From: Cyclobacterium amurskyense
GTDB taxonomy: Bacteria > Bacteroidota > Bacteroidia > Cytophagales > Cyclobacteriaceae
Assembly (NCBI RefSeq): GCF_001050135.1
Contig: NZ_CP012040.1
Span: forward strand, 2,136,001 to 2,200,000
Length of the DNA stretch: 64,000 bases
Direction of reading: 5' to 3'
Part shown: positions 27,489 through 36,301 of the stretch, piece by piece
Layout of the letters: each line of letters begins with the position of its first letter
Position numbering within the stretch: position 1 is the first letter of the stretch
Notes under the pieces: model-generated
What the model was told of the DNA's origin: nothing
The model's database searches: none
The model's input: only the letters and a program-made list of their open reading frames with translations
Position numbers and translations under genes: made by a program

Positions 27489-28982
27489 ATGTGCAATCAC
27501 CATAAAAATAATCGCTTTCAAGCCTACCCAGACCTTCACGAGCTGGAGAAAAAAATAGACCGTAGGCATTTTCTTACCAAAACGGCCATGGGCATGGGGG
27601 GACTGGCTTTGGCCTCCTTATTTTCTGATGATGGGTTGATGGCTAAAGACATGGATACTCCACTTGGAACAGCTCTACCAGGGCTTCCTCACCATGCGCC
27701 AAAAGCGAAACGGATCATATACCTTTTTCAAAGTGGAGGGCCTTCACAGCTTGATCTTTTTGACTACAAACCAAGCCTAAGCGATATGCACGGCAAAGAC
27801 CTTCCCGAATCAATCAGAGGTGGTCAGCGACTTACAGGTATGAGTGCCAATCAAAGTATTTTTCCCGTGGCGCAGTCCAATTTTAAATTTCAGCAATACG
27901 GAAAAAGCCGAACCTGGGTGAGTGAGTTAATGCCCCATACGGCAGAGGTGGTGGATGAACTTTGCTTTATCAAATCCATGATCACTGAGCAAATAAATCA
28001 TGATCCAGCCATAACCTTTATGCAAACCGGTCATCAGTTGCCCGGAAGACCCTCTATGGGTGCCTGGCTTTCTTACGGATTGGGTTCCGAAAATCAAAAC
28101 TTACCAGGCTTTGTGGTCTTGGTGTCCAAAAATGCGGTTAGGGATCAACCTCTGTATGCCAGACTTTGGGGCAATGGCTTTCTGCCTTCCCAGCATCAAG
28201 GCGTACAATTCAGGTCAGGTAAAGATCCTGTGCTCTTCTTGAGCAACCCGGAGAACTATGACGGACATGATCGAAAGGAAATGTTGGATTACCTCAAGGA
28301 CTTAAATGGCATCCAGTTTGATACCTATGGTGATCCTGAGATCAATGCCAGAATTGCCCAGTACGAAATGGCCTTCCGTATGCAAACTTCTGTTCCTGAA
28401 GTATCGGACATGACCGATGAGCCGGATTGGGTATTTGATTTGTATGGTGAAGAAAGTCGTGATCCCGGAACCTATGCTGCCAATTGTCTTTTGGCAAGGA
28501 AGCTGATAGAGAAAGATGTGAAGTTCGTCCAGCTTTACCATCAGGGTTGGGACCAACATGGAAACCTTCCAGGTGGAATAAAGAACCAATGCGCAAAAAC
28601 CGATCAGGCCACCGCGGCCCTGATTAAGGACCTTAAACAAAGAGGCTTGCTCGAGGACACCCTGGTAGTTTGGGGTGGAGAGTTTGGGAGAACAGTTTAC
28701 AGCCAGGGAACCCTTACAGCCGATAATTATGGAAGGGACCATCATCCACGTTGCTTTACCATGTGGATGGCGGGTGCAGGAGTGAAGCCTGGGTTTACTT
28801 ATGGAGCTACGGATGATTTTGGATACAATGTGATCCAAGACCCAGTGCATGTGCATGATTTTCATGCAAGTTTAATGCATCTATTCGGAGTGGATCACGA
28901 AAAACTCATCTTTAAACACCAGGGCAGAAGGTACCGCCTTACCGATGTGGCAGGGAATGTGGTCAATGACCTGTTTACATAA
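27489..28982 (+). CDS. DUF1501 family protein, Tat signal
   Basis: 497 aa from the ATG at 27489, one base after the previous stop; an upstream in-frame TTG is rejected because it would sit inside the previous gene. A Tat signal (RRHFLTKTAMGMGGLALASLF, residues ~25-45) is followed by the DUF1501 domain with AKRIIYLFQSGGPSQLDLFDYKP, VVWGGEFGRT and NYGRDHHPRCFTMWMAGAGVKPG. The fold is related to alkaline phosphatase/sulfatases, with metal-binding Asp/His residues. It works with the dihaem PSD1 protein by constant genomic pairing; activity unknown. Confidence 0.92.
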   Translation: MCNHHKNNRFQAYPDLHELEKKIDRRHFLTKTAMGMGGLALASLFSDDGLMAKDMDTPLGTALPGLPHHAPKAKRIIYLFQSGGPSQLDLFDYKPSLSDMHGKDLPESIRGGQRLTGMSANQSIFPVAQSNFKFQQYGKSRTWVSELMPHTAEVVDELCFIKSMITEQINHDPAITFMQTGHQLPGRPSMGAWLSYGLGSENQNLPGFVVLVSKNAVRDQPLYARLWGNGFLPSQHQGVQFRSGKDPVLFLSNPENYDGHDRKEMLDYLKDLNGIQFDTYGDPEINARIAQYEMAFRMQTSVPEVSDMTDEPDWVFDLYGEESRDPGTYAANCLLARKLIEKDVKFVQLYHQGWDQHGNLPGGIKNQCAKTDQATAALIKDLKQRGLLEDTLVVWGGEFGRTVYSQGTLTADNYGRDHHPRCFTMWMAGAGVKPGFTYGATDDFGYNVIQDPVHVHDFHASLMHLFGVDHEKLIFKHQGRRYRLTDVAGNVVNDLFT

Positions 28983-29031
28983 TTTTTGGACGAAAAAAAA
29001 TATATAGCTTACGACATAACTTTGTCTCGAC

Positions 29032-29209
29032 TTATAGGTAGAAACCTAACCTGGGGCCAAAGTAATGCCCCCTCTTTTTAAAAAATTGATCGTAATAAAC
29101 TGCCCCCCTGAATTCCTATACTCCATTTGTTGTAAAATTCCTTCCGCAAACTAAATTGAGCAGGAAAAGTTATGACTTGAGAATAATCGTCTACATTAAA
29201 AAACCAAAC
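29032..29209 (-). pseudogene. frameshifted remnant of a beta-barrel-like protein C-terminus
   Basis: On the minus strand from 29209, the frame VWFFNVDDYSQVITFPAQF leads into LRKEFYNKWSIGIQG. It then reaches a run of six Gs (29103-29108). Dropping one G restores a second frame, AVYYDQFFKKRGHYFGPRLG followed by FYL and stop (29032). Alternating aromatic residues and a Phe/Tyr-rich C-terminus look like the last strands of an outer membrane barrel. No start is present because a TAG precedes it. The full-length family is not identified. Confidence 0.45.
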
Positions 29210-29275
29210 CTACTGTTTTTTGGTACTACATTAGGTTCCAACCAAAACGGGAAAGCTTATGAGATAAATAGGGTG

Positions 29276-30577
29276 TTAATTTTGAATAGCATCAAATCGT
29301 TTTTGTAGATCCTCAAGGTCATTCTTTTCATCAATTGAGCGTTCGGCCAAGCTAAGGATCATTTCAGCATGCTTTTTTATCACTTGCTTGTGTTGCTGGT
29401 CCACTGCAAAATCATGAAGTGTGGCCATGGCTTCCATCAAGTGGATTATTACAGGAGGGTTAGCCTTTGAGTATTGTCTAATAGCATTGTATGCGGCCCC
29501 CATCATTCCTTCAAAAGTCAATGCATTGGCGTAGATTCTCAACCTATTCTGTTCTCCAACTCTATAAGGTGAAGGAAACTTTACCGTGGTCAGGTAAGCC
29601 ATGGTATTGCTTAGGTTGTCAATACAGGCGATAGCTGTATAAGGGTCATTTATACCCGGTGACAAGGCCCGGGCAGCGATTTCCACCATCTGGTGGATGG
29701 CATGCTCTGCATCCTGTTGGGAGGTGCGTGTTCTGCCGGTTAGGAAGTTGTCTTTTAGAGGTTCCAGCTCTTCTTCAGACAAGTTTTTATGAGAATAAAC
29801 CTTTCCTATTTCTCTGTCTATAAATAAATAGTCTCCGGGGCGAAAATAAAGCTCAAGAAAAAGGTCTTCACCGGAAACGTGTTCCATTAACTTTTCAGGA
29901 TCCACATATTGTAAATAGCCTTCTTTATTGCTTTTCAGAGGCTTTGAATAGGTAAATCCGGCCTTAATTTTTTCTAAGTCAAAAGAGAAAGTTGCCGCAT
30001 CACCGATTTGTTCCGGGAAAAGGATTTTTAAATTCTGAGAAAGATTTTTGGAGATTTTGTCAATAATATTGTCCGCTTGAATGCTATTGGCTACATGATG
30101 TATAAAAATAATTAGCAATACGATATTGCCTATGGTCATCAATAAGGCAAAAAACACGGAAATGATAGGTGTAAATTCCAGTTGATCGGTATCTTTCACT
30201 GTATTGAGCACAATCAAGCAGTAAATGTACAAGGATACGTAAGTCCCTAATACCGTCTGATTGATCCGGTCATACATGAAATTCTTTATTAGCCTCGGGC
30301 CAAATTGACTGCTTGCCAGTGTGAGGGCTACCAGCGTAATGGAGAAGACAGTTCCTGCCACTCCAATCATTGCACCTGCTATTGTAGAGAGAATATCCTT
30401 AGCGGCATTTGGACTGCTGGGGAACAAATATTTCCAGCCACCTTTGGGCTCAAATCCATGCGTGTTATCCAGATAAACTAGCCAGAATGGTAGGGCGATA
30501 CCAAGAGCAATAATCAAAACAGGTACAAACCAAAAAGTAGACTTGAGTTTAGACCACCAGAAAAATAATTTTTTCAT
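29276..30577 (-). CDS. DUF2254 family membrane protein
   Basis: 433 aa with four to five N-terminal transmembrane helices (first: FWFVPVLIIALGIALPFWLVYL). The DUF2254 blocks are STIAGAMIGVAGTVFSITLVALTLASSQFGPRLIKNFMYDR and, in the soluble C-terminal half, DAEHAIHQMVEIAARALSPGINDPYTAIACIDNL. Function of the family is not established. Single gene. Confidence 0.9.
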   Translation of the reverse strand: MKKLFFWWSKLKSTFWFVPVLIIALGIALPFWLVYLDNTHGFEPKGGWKYLFPSSPNAAKDILSTIAGAMIGVAGTVFSITLVALTLASSQFGPRLIKNFMYDRINQTVLGTYVSLYIYCLIVLNTVKDTDQLEFTPIISVFFALLMTIGNIVLLIIFIHHVANSIQADNIIDKISKNLSQNLKILFPEQIGDAATFSFDLEKIKAGFTYSKPLKSNKEGYLQYVDPEKLMEHVSGEDLFLELYFRPGDYLFIDREIGKVYSHKNLSEEELEPLKDNFLTGRTRTSQQDAEHAIHQMVEIAARALSPGINDPYTAIACIDNLSNTMAYLTTVKFPSPYRVGEQNRLRIYANALTFEGMMGAAYNAIRQYSKANPPVIIHLMEAMATLHDFAVDQQHKQVIKKHAEMILSLAERSIDEKNDLEDLQKRFDAIQN

Positions 30578-30752
30578 ACAAAACCTTTTGTGTAACTGAA
30601 TTCAAGTTACCAAATAACCCTCAATTTCCTACGAAAAAAATCTTCAAGAGGAATACACGCATTTTTTAGAAAGAAGCTGATTTCATGTGGTCCTTAAAGG
30701 GCTACCAATCAATTCATCAATATTTACGCTATAGAAGGGGAGGGATTCACTG

Positions 30753-30804
30753 GGTTTTGGCGGCATTTTTGCCTTTTTTTCTGCAACAATGCTGACAAAA
30801 TCAA
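30753..30804 (+). repeat. short dispersed repeat, copy 2
   Basis: Second copy of the 52-nt repeat found at 2315-2367. Here it ends at the stop codon of the DUF4199 gene and includes GGCA/TGCC arms around an A/T loop. On the minus strand it could act as a transcription end for that gene. Confidence 0.7.
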
Positions 30805-30805
30805 C

Positions 30806-31282
30806 CTATTTTTTCACCGTAAAGGCAGCCACTATGCCCGAAGTAACAATGCCCATGATTGGAGCTCCCAATACACTTTGAATCATGTAGCTCTTAAAAT
30901 TAAAATAATCATTGGCTTCCTGCAGGGTCATTTTATCATTTTCTACGGCATAGGCGATAACATTTTCAAAATACTGTGGGGTAATGAAAGAAAGGGTTAT
31001 CCACTGAGTCAAAGGGGTAAGGATGGTCACCGCCAAGGTAATTAATAAACCTGTTTTGAACCCCTGCCAATAGGTCATTTTTCCCTGATAATAAACACGG
31101 CGTTTTTCCAACAAGGCAAAAACGTAAATGGCGATCGCGGGAATGGCAATTAAATTGGTATAGGTGGCATGATGAGCAATTAAGTCATCATGCAAACCCA
31201 CAGATCGTTCTATAAACATCCAAAGAAGCATCATTATGGAGAAAATCAATCCCCATTTGATCTCAAGACTATATTCTTTCAT
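30806..31282 (-). CDS. DUF4199 family membrane protein
   Basis: 158 aa, four predicted transmembrane helices, N-terminus MKEYSLEIKWGLIFSIMMLLWMFIE and C-terminus LGAPIMGIVTSGIVAAFTVKK, both typical of DUF4199 in Bacteroidota. Function unknown. Eight nt downstream of the VOC gene, so probably co-transcribed. Confidence 0.88.
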   Translation of the reverse strand: MKEYSLEIKWGLIFSIMMLLWMFIERSVGLHDDLIAHHATYTNLIAIPAIAIYVFALLEKRRVYYQGKMTYWQGFKTGLLITLAVTILTPLTQWITLSFITPQYFENVIAYAVENDKMTLQEANDYFNFKSYMIQSVLGAPIMGIVTSGIVAAFTVKK

Positions 31283-31290
31283 GGTTTGTT

Positions 31291-31680
31291 TTATTTCATT
31301 GAGTACAATCCAAAAGTATTTCCTTCAGGGTCCATACAAATAGCGCAAAAGCCATGTTCACCTATCTGGAACTTTGGCTGAAGCACTTTGCCCCCTGCTG
31401 TTTCCACTCTGCTTTGTTCATCGGCACAGTCTTCACAGGAGAAGTAAATCAATGTTCCTCCGGTACCGGGTTTCATTTCACTCGACTTTACCAAGGCACC
31501 AGAGGAATTTATAGCTCCATCTACATAAGGAAAGGCGACCATTCTTAGGTCTTCCATTCCTCCTGGAACTTGCATGTCTTCAAGTTTTTTATTCAGTACG
31601 GTTGAATAAAAGGTCTTTGCCTTATCCATGTCTTCTACATAGATTTCAAACCAGTTAACGGGGTTTACATTTGAGCTCAT
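31291..31680 (-). CDS. VOC family (glyoxalase-like) protein
   Basis: 129 aa from the ATG at 31678-31680; 16 upstream in-frame codons are AT-rich and not accepted. The vicinal-oxygen-chelate fold is seen in WFEIYVEDMDKAKTFYSTVLN and DPEGNTFGLYSMK. A Cys pair (SCEDCADE) is unusual. Substrate unknown; small VOC proteins of this type are often annotated as bleomycin-resistance-like without evidence. Confidence 0.87.
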   Translation of the reverse strand: MSSNVNPVNWFEIYVEDMDKAKTFYSTVLNKKLEDMQVPGGMEDLRMVAFPYVDGAINSSGALVKSSEMKPGTGGTLIYFSCEDCADEQSRVETAGGKVLQPKFQIGEHGFCAICMDPEGNTFGLYSMK

Positions 31681-31731
31681 AATTCGTTTTTTTTTTAGAT
31701 TTATATGGAAAAGTATATAATATAGCAAAAA

Positions 31732-31754
31732 AATTTCTTGTCTTATGACAAGAA
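31732..31754. promoter_or_regulatory. inverted repeat between Crp/Fnr gene and VOC gene
   Basis: Arms TTTCTTGTC and GACAAGAAA flank TTAT. The site could be a terminator or an operator for the adjacent Crp/Fnr regulator. The dyad symmetry is certain; the role is inference. Confidence 0.5.
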
Positions 31755-31756
31755 AT

Positions 31757-32341
31757 TCAAACTTCTTTAGTGACCTCGTTTCTAATTCTGCTTAAAGAGG
31801 TATCCGTAACGCCCAAATAAGTGGCTATCTGCTTCAACGGAGCTTGTTGGATAATCAAAGGTTGCTCCCTTTGAAGTCTTAAATACCTATCCTTGGCGGA
31901 ATCCGTGATCATATGCAGGGATCTCAGTTTGTTTTCAAGAAGAGAGTTGGACATCCATGTTCTTCCCCATTCTGCAAAACCGGGGACGGATTTAAATAAA
32001 GCTTCAAAATCTTTAAAGTCTATTTTCCAGCATACGCAAGGAGTTACTGCTGCAATGTTTTCTTTTGTTGGAACTCTTAGGAATAAAGAGGCCACCTCGA
32101 TGATTACGTTGCCTGGGCTGAAAAAGCTGGTAGTGATGTCTTTGCCAGAACTATTAACAGCAAAGGCCCTGGCTAGGCCGGACTCCATGCAGTAGTAGGC
32201 ATTGGATTGTTGACCTTCGCTTAGAATGGCTTCACCCTTTTCAAAATGAACCCTATGGTGTGCTGCAAAAATGTCCTCACAGGCCCCTGAATTTAACTGA
32301 GGATGCTGGTAGATGGATTTAAGTATTGAAGATGGATTCAT
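31757..32341 (-). CDS. Crp/Fnr family transcriptional regulator
   Basis: 194 aa with a cyclic-nucleotide-binding beta-roll (residues ~20-115, HFEKGEAILSEGQQSNAYYCMESGLARAF) and a C-terminal winged helix with recognition helix PLKQIATYLGVTDTSLSRIRNE. The roll lacks the canonical RxS cAMP pocket, as is common in Bacteroidota members. It lies upstream of the VOC and DUF4199 genes and may regulate them; an inverted repeat TCTTGT/ACAAGA at 31735-31751 (TTTCTTGTCTTATGACAAGAAA) is a possible operator. Confidence 0.87.
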   Translation of the reverse strand: MNPSSILKSIYQHPQLNSGACEDIFAAHHRVHFEKGEAILSEGQQSNAYYCMESGLARAFAVNSSGKDITTSFFSPGNVIIEVASLFLRVPTKENIAAVTPCVCWKIDFKDFEALFKSVPGFAEWGRTWMSNSLLENKLRSLHMITDSAKDRYLRLQREQPLIIQQAPLKQIATYLGVTDTSLSRIRNEVTKEV

Positions 32342-32378
32342 GAGAGACCTGATTTGAAATTTTGCTTACACCCAAGAT

Positions 32379-33401
32379 TTACCAATGCACATAAATCTTG
32401 CCTGTACTTTTTCCCGATTCTAAAGCCATATGTGCCTCTGCTAGTTTTTTAATTGGGAATGCTCCACCCACTTTCGGCGCAATTTCTTTATTGTTGTACA
32501 ATTCAATAAGTTCCTTCAGGCAGGTTCCTATTACGTCTACTTTATGATCTGCAAAACGCAACATGTTTACCCCAATAAGAGCCTGGGCTTTCATCATCAT
32601 AAATAGGGGGCTTACGAAACCGGTTTTGAGCAAAAAGGATACATCATTGAGCAGATTGTTCTTTTTCCCACTTCTGGCAGCACCACCGAAACAAAAAAGT
32701 TTGCCACCATAAGCGAGCAATTTAAGGTCATTTTTAAAACTATTGCCTGCCACGGCATTGAAAATATGGTCTACTGGGCGTTTACCCAAGTTTTTGATAA
32801 TCCATTTTTTGTAGTCTGTTTGAGTATAGTTTATGGGATAATCTACCTTTAAAGCTTTCAGGTACTCCATTTTTTCATCCGAACTACAAAGTCCAATTAC
32901 TTTTACTCCTTTTAACTGGCAAAGCTGAGTCAGCGCTGTGCCCACACCACCAGCACAAGCGTGTACGAGGGCTATTTCACCTTTGCGCATTTGCTGGAAA
33001 TAATGGGTCATATAATAAGCGGTGCAATATTGTGTGGCCAGCGCACAGGCTTCTCCCCCTGAAATTTCTTCTGAAATCACACCCAATGCCCTGTAGTCTG
33101 CAACAGCCTCAGTAGCATATCCACTAAATCTAGTAAAGGCCACCACTCGTTTACCCATTAAAGATTTCGGTGCCTCAGCACCTGTTTTTATCACTTTTCC
33201 TACTACTTCATAGCCTGGTACAAATGGAATTTTGGGTGCTTCCTTATAAAGGCCATTTCTAGCCATTACGTCTGCATAATTCAAACCAAAGCCCTCTACC
33301 TCAATACACACTTCATTGGCTTTGGGAACTGGTGAATTAACTTCCTGAATTTTAAAAGCTTCATCAGCATGCCCATATTTTATTATTGTTGCCTGTTTCA
33401 T
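32379..33401 (-). CDS. zinc-type alcohol dehydrogenase-like/quinone oxidoreductase (MDR family)
   Basis: 340 aa from ATG 33399-33401, preferred over an ATG 15 codons upstream because MKQATIIKYGHADEAFKIQEV is the usual N-terminus. It has a GroES-like domain (VEGFGLNYADVMARNGLY) and a Rossmann domain with ALVHACAGGVGTALTQLCQLKGVKVIG. It lacks the structural-zinc cysteines, so it is a quinone-oxidoreductase-like member using NADPH. Physiological substrate unknown. Confidence 0.88.
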   Translation of the reverse strand: MKQATIIKYGHADEAFKIQEVNSPVPKANEVCIEVEGFGLNYADVMARNGLYKEAPKIPFVPGYEVVGKVIKTGAEAPKSLMGKRVVAFTRFSGYATEAVADYRALGVISEEISGGEACALATQYCTAYYMTHYFQQMRKGEIALVHACAGGVGTALTQLCQLKGVKVIGLCSSDEKMEYLKALKVDYPINYTQTDYKKWIIKNLGKRPVDHIFNAVAGNSFKNDLKLLAYGGKLFCFGGAARSGKKNNLLNDVSFLLKTGFVSPLFMMMKAQALIGVNMLRFADHKVDVIGTCLKELIELYNNKEIAPKVGGAFPIKKLAEAHMALESGKSTGKIYVHW

Positions 33402-33590
33402 TCGGAAGGTTTGTTTTGACCGTATGAATATACAATTTTTATCCAATTCTAGATGTACGGTTTTATTAGAACCTGTTGATGGTTTTCCTTCACAAAATTT
33501 ATGTCAATGGATTAGTCGCCAAAAGTGATTGAATCAATTGTTATACCAACAATAATCAATATTTTTAACCTTTGTAAAACCACTAATAAT

Positions 33591-34811
33591 ATGAAAAACC
33601 ACTTCAACCGCAGAAAATTTCTTCAATATTCAGGCATGGCAGGTACTGCAGCCTTATTACCAGGCAATGCAATTTCAAAGTCTGAACCTCTATTCCCCGA
33701 AAATGAAATAGGCCTTTCAAAATTTGAATTGGAAACGCCCTCATTGTGTCTGGATCTTGACATAATGGAATCCAACCTTAAAAAGGTGCATGAAAACCTA
33801 CAAGGAACAGGGATTGGTGTAAGGCCACATACAAAGACACATAAATGTCCGGCAATTGCTAAAATGCAGATGGATGCCGGGGCCATTGGTATTTGTACTG
33901 CCAAATTATCAGAGTCTCAAGTCATGTTGGAAAATGGTATTTCTGAAGTCCTGATGACAGGGGTAAATATCAGCTCTTCTAAAATTAGGAAGGCAATGCA
34001 ATTACGGAAAAGACATTCCGGTTTTATTCAAGCAGTAGACAATAAACAAAATGCCAGAGACCTACAAGATGCTGCCAAGGAAGCAGGAATCATCGCTGAT
34101 GTAGTTGTAGATTTGGATGTTATCCGTCGGTCAGGAGTTCCTACAGGTCTTCCGGCCCTTGAATTGGCGCAATTGGTTGACCAACTTTCTAATTTAAGGT
34201 TTAAAGGTATACTCGCTTATGATGGTGGGGCACAACATATTAAGGGGTATCAAAAAAGGTTAGAGAGAACCGTCCAAACTTTTGAACCAGTTTCAGCGAC
34301 CTATGAAAGTATGATACAATCTGGCTTGAATGTTGAAATCTTCAGTGGGGCAGGGACAGGTACCTACAATATGATGGGAGATGTACCTGGGTTTACTGAT
34401 GTTCAAGTTGGTAGTTATTTGTTTATGGATACCCAATACATGGTCATTGGCAGTAAGGGGAATGAAAACCTTTACGACGATTTTGATCCTTCGCTTACAG
34501 TACTCGCAACTGTGATTAACAACAATCATCCCAATAGATTAATTACAGACTCGGGCGCAAAGTCCTTGTCCATTAATAAACCTAGTGGGATGGTGATTGG
34601 AGAACCAGGCTTTAGCTATAACGCAGGGTCAGATGAATACGGAACCGTTACTTTTGAAAAGGCCAATAGAGCCTACAAGACTGGAGATTTACTGGAAATA
34701 ATTGTTCCACATTGTGACCCCGTTGTTAACTTATATGATCGAATATATGGGATTCGAAAAGGGAAAGTAGAAAGTATACTGCCAATAATGGCAAGGGGGC
34801 ATTCTCGATAG
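33591..34811 (+). CDS. D-threonine aldolase-like PLP enzyme with Tat signal
   Basis: 406 aa from ATG 33591. A twin-arginine leader (FNRRKFLQYSGMAGTAALLPG) is followed by an alanine-racemase-type PLP barrel. RPHTKTHK (residues 78-85) contains the PLP lysine, Lys82. The C-terminal beta domain ends with IVPHCDPVVNLYD, whose His-x-Asp matches the divalent-metal site of D-threonine aldolases rather than the His/Cys pair of DSD1 D-serine dehydratases. Expected reaction: D-threonine to glycine plus acetaldehyde, here probably in the periplasm. The start was chosen for the Tat signal. Confidence 0.85.
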   Translation: MKNHFNRRKFLQYSGMAGTAALLPGNAISKSEPLFPENEIGLSKFELETPSLCLDLDIMESNLKKVHENLQGTGIGVRPHTKTHKCPAIAKMQMDAGAIGICTAKLSESQVMLENGISEVLMTGVNISSSKIRKAMQLRKRHSGFIQAVDNKQNARDLQDAAKEAGIIADVVVDLDVIRRSGVPTGLPALELAQLVDQLSNLRFKGILAYDGGAQHIKGYQKRLERTVQTFEPVSATYESMIQSGLNVEIFSGAGTGTYNMMGDVPGFTDVQVGSYLFMDTQYMVIGSKGNENLYDDFDPSLTVLATVINNNHPNRLITDSGAKSLSINKPSGMVIGEPGFSYNAGSDEYGTVTFEKANRAYKTGDLLEIIVPHCDPVVNLYDRIYGIRKGKVESILPIMARGHSR

Positions 34812-34825
34812 CAAAAAAAAAACTT

Positions 34826-34867
34826 ATGACCACAAGATAGGATACAGGTAAACTATTTTGTGGTCAT
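34826..34867. terminator. bidirectional terminator hairpin
   Basis: Arms ATGACCACAAGATAG (34826-34840) and CTATTTTGTGGTCAT (34853-34867) pair with one G-T. It sits between two convergent genes and is preceded by an A-run. Confidence 0.82.
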
Positions 34868-34873
34868 GAGAAC

Positions 34874-36100
34874 TCAATTTTCTAAGCTTACTTTTTGCGG
34901 ACTACCGTTATTTCCTTTGTCATCTTCTTCTTTACTAACCACAGGTTTTGAAGTCCACATGCCAAGCATCATGGCGAAAGAAGTCAATATAATTACTTGA
35001 ATGATCAATGAATCGTTGATTATAGATACTGACATTGCCACTGGAACACTCAGGTACAACAAGATAGTTACCAAACCTCTTGGAGAGATAAACATCAAAG
35101 GCAGGAGGTTTATTTTAAAAACCTTTAACACAAGGGCTCTAAGTAGGAATATTCCGGCGGTGATGGAAATGGACCAAATTAGTGTCTCCGAATTGAAAAG
35201 TTCATTGGTTTCGATTAGAAATCCGAATACAAGGAAGAAGAGGGTTCTTATCAAAAAGGTGAGTTCCATGGTCAACTCTTTGAATTTTTTAATTTCTTTT
35301 TTGAAGCTTTTGGTATGTAATTTTTTAACAACTACGCTTTGTTTCAACTGGTTGAGATTACCAATAAAGAGTCCAAAAAGAAGTATAAAGATAAGAGCAG
35401 GTAAATGGTAAAGTTCAGACACTGCAAAAATCAGCACGATCATTAAAATAATCGGGGCAAATTTAACAGGGTGTTTGATACGACTTAGCAAAAAAGCCAG
35501 CATTATGGTGGCAAAGAAGGTGACGATTAATATCATGACGATCTCCCCAAAGAAAAGGCCTAGGGTTTTTACATTCATGATCTTCTTTTCAAGTAGAAAA
35601 TTGAAAAGAAGCACCCCGAAAATATCAGAAACACTACTCTCGTACGTTACAAATTCACGGTTCTCAGTCCTTAAATTTTGAACAGAGGGGATGGCAATGG
35701 CACTGCTTATTATGGCAAATGGTATGGCGTTAAGCAAAGCAGTCTTAAATTCTACATCTCCAAAATATTGAATAGCATAGGCAAGACTAAAACTAATAAC
35801 GACAACAGGAATAATGGCGACTAAAATTGTTTTACCAACAAATGATAATTTAGAAGTATCAAAATCAAGTTCTAGTGCACCCTCTAAAACGATCAATACC
35901 AGTCCGATAGTACCTAAAAATGGCAATACTGTGGTAAGGTCCGGAATGTCTAAATCAAAAAAGACTGCTGCTTGGTTTGCTGACCAACCCATTGCAAATA
36001 ATAAAATCACTGGCGGGATTTTTGTTTTAGCAGAAGTAATGTCAAAAAAGTACGCAAAGAGCATTAAAGCACAAAGTACAATGATAATGGGTAGGGCCAT
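34874..36100 (-). CDS. cation:proton antiporter (CPA family)
   Basis: A 408-aa inner-membrane protein with ~12 hydrophobic helices. LIVLEGALELDFD (residues ~69-81) and NAIPFAIISSAIAIPSVQ match the transport core of Na+(K+)/H+ exchangers. No TrkA-N/RCK or USP domain is attached, so it is a short form. A charged tail follows the last helix. Ion specificity cannot be told. Confidence 0.87.
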   Translation of the reverse strand: MALPIIIVLCALMLFAYFFDITSAKTKIPPVILLFAMGWSANQAAVFFDLDIPDLTTVLPFLGTIGLVLIVLEGALELDFDTSKLSFVGKTILVAIIPVVVISFSLAYAIQYFGDVEFKTALLNAIPFAIISSAIAIPSVQNLRTENREFVTYESSVSDIFGVLLFNFLLEKKIMNVKTLGLFFGEIVMILIVTFFATIMLAFLLSRIKHPVKFAPIILMIVLIFAVSELYHLPALIFILLFGLFIGNLNQLKQSVVVKKLHTKSFKKEIKKFKELTMELTFLIRTLFFLVFGFLIETNELFNSETLIWSISITAGIFLLRALVLKVFKINLLPLMFISPRGLVTILLYLSVPVAMSVSIINDSLIIQVIILTSFAMMLGMWTSKPVVSKEEDDKGNNGSPQKVSLEN

Positions 36101-36301
36101 AGATGGTTGGTTTAAGTTTAGGGGGTTTTCGCCTATTTCTGATTAATCAAAACCCTGTATTTCCTCATTAATTTAAAGTATGCCAAATATAAAATTACAA
36201 TAAAGTCTGTCAAGTTAAAAGTTTAGCTTTTATTAAAGCTTAAATTTTTCTTAATTTAAGACTGTTAATTGACGAATTTATACCACCTTCTTAACCGACT
36301 T

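Noticed and set aside
28302..28865. 187-codon minus-strand frame opposite the DUF1501 gene
   Set aside because: Antisense shadow of a well-supported coding region.
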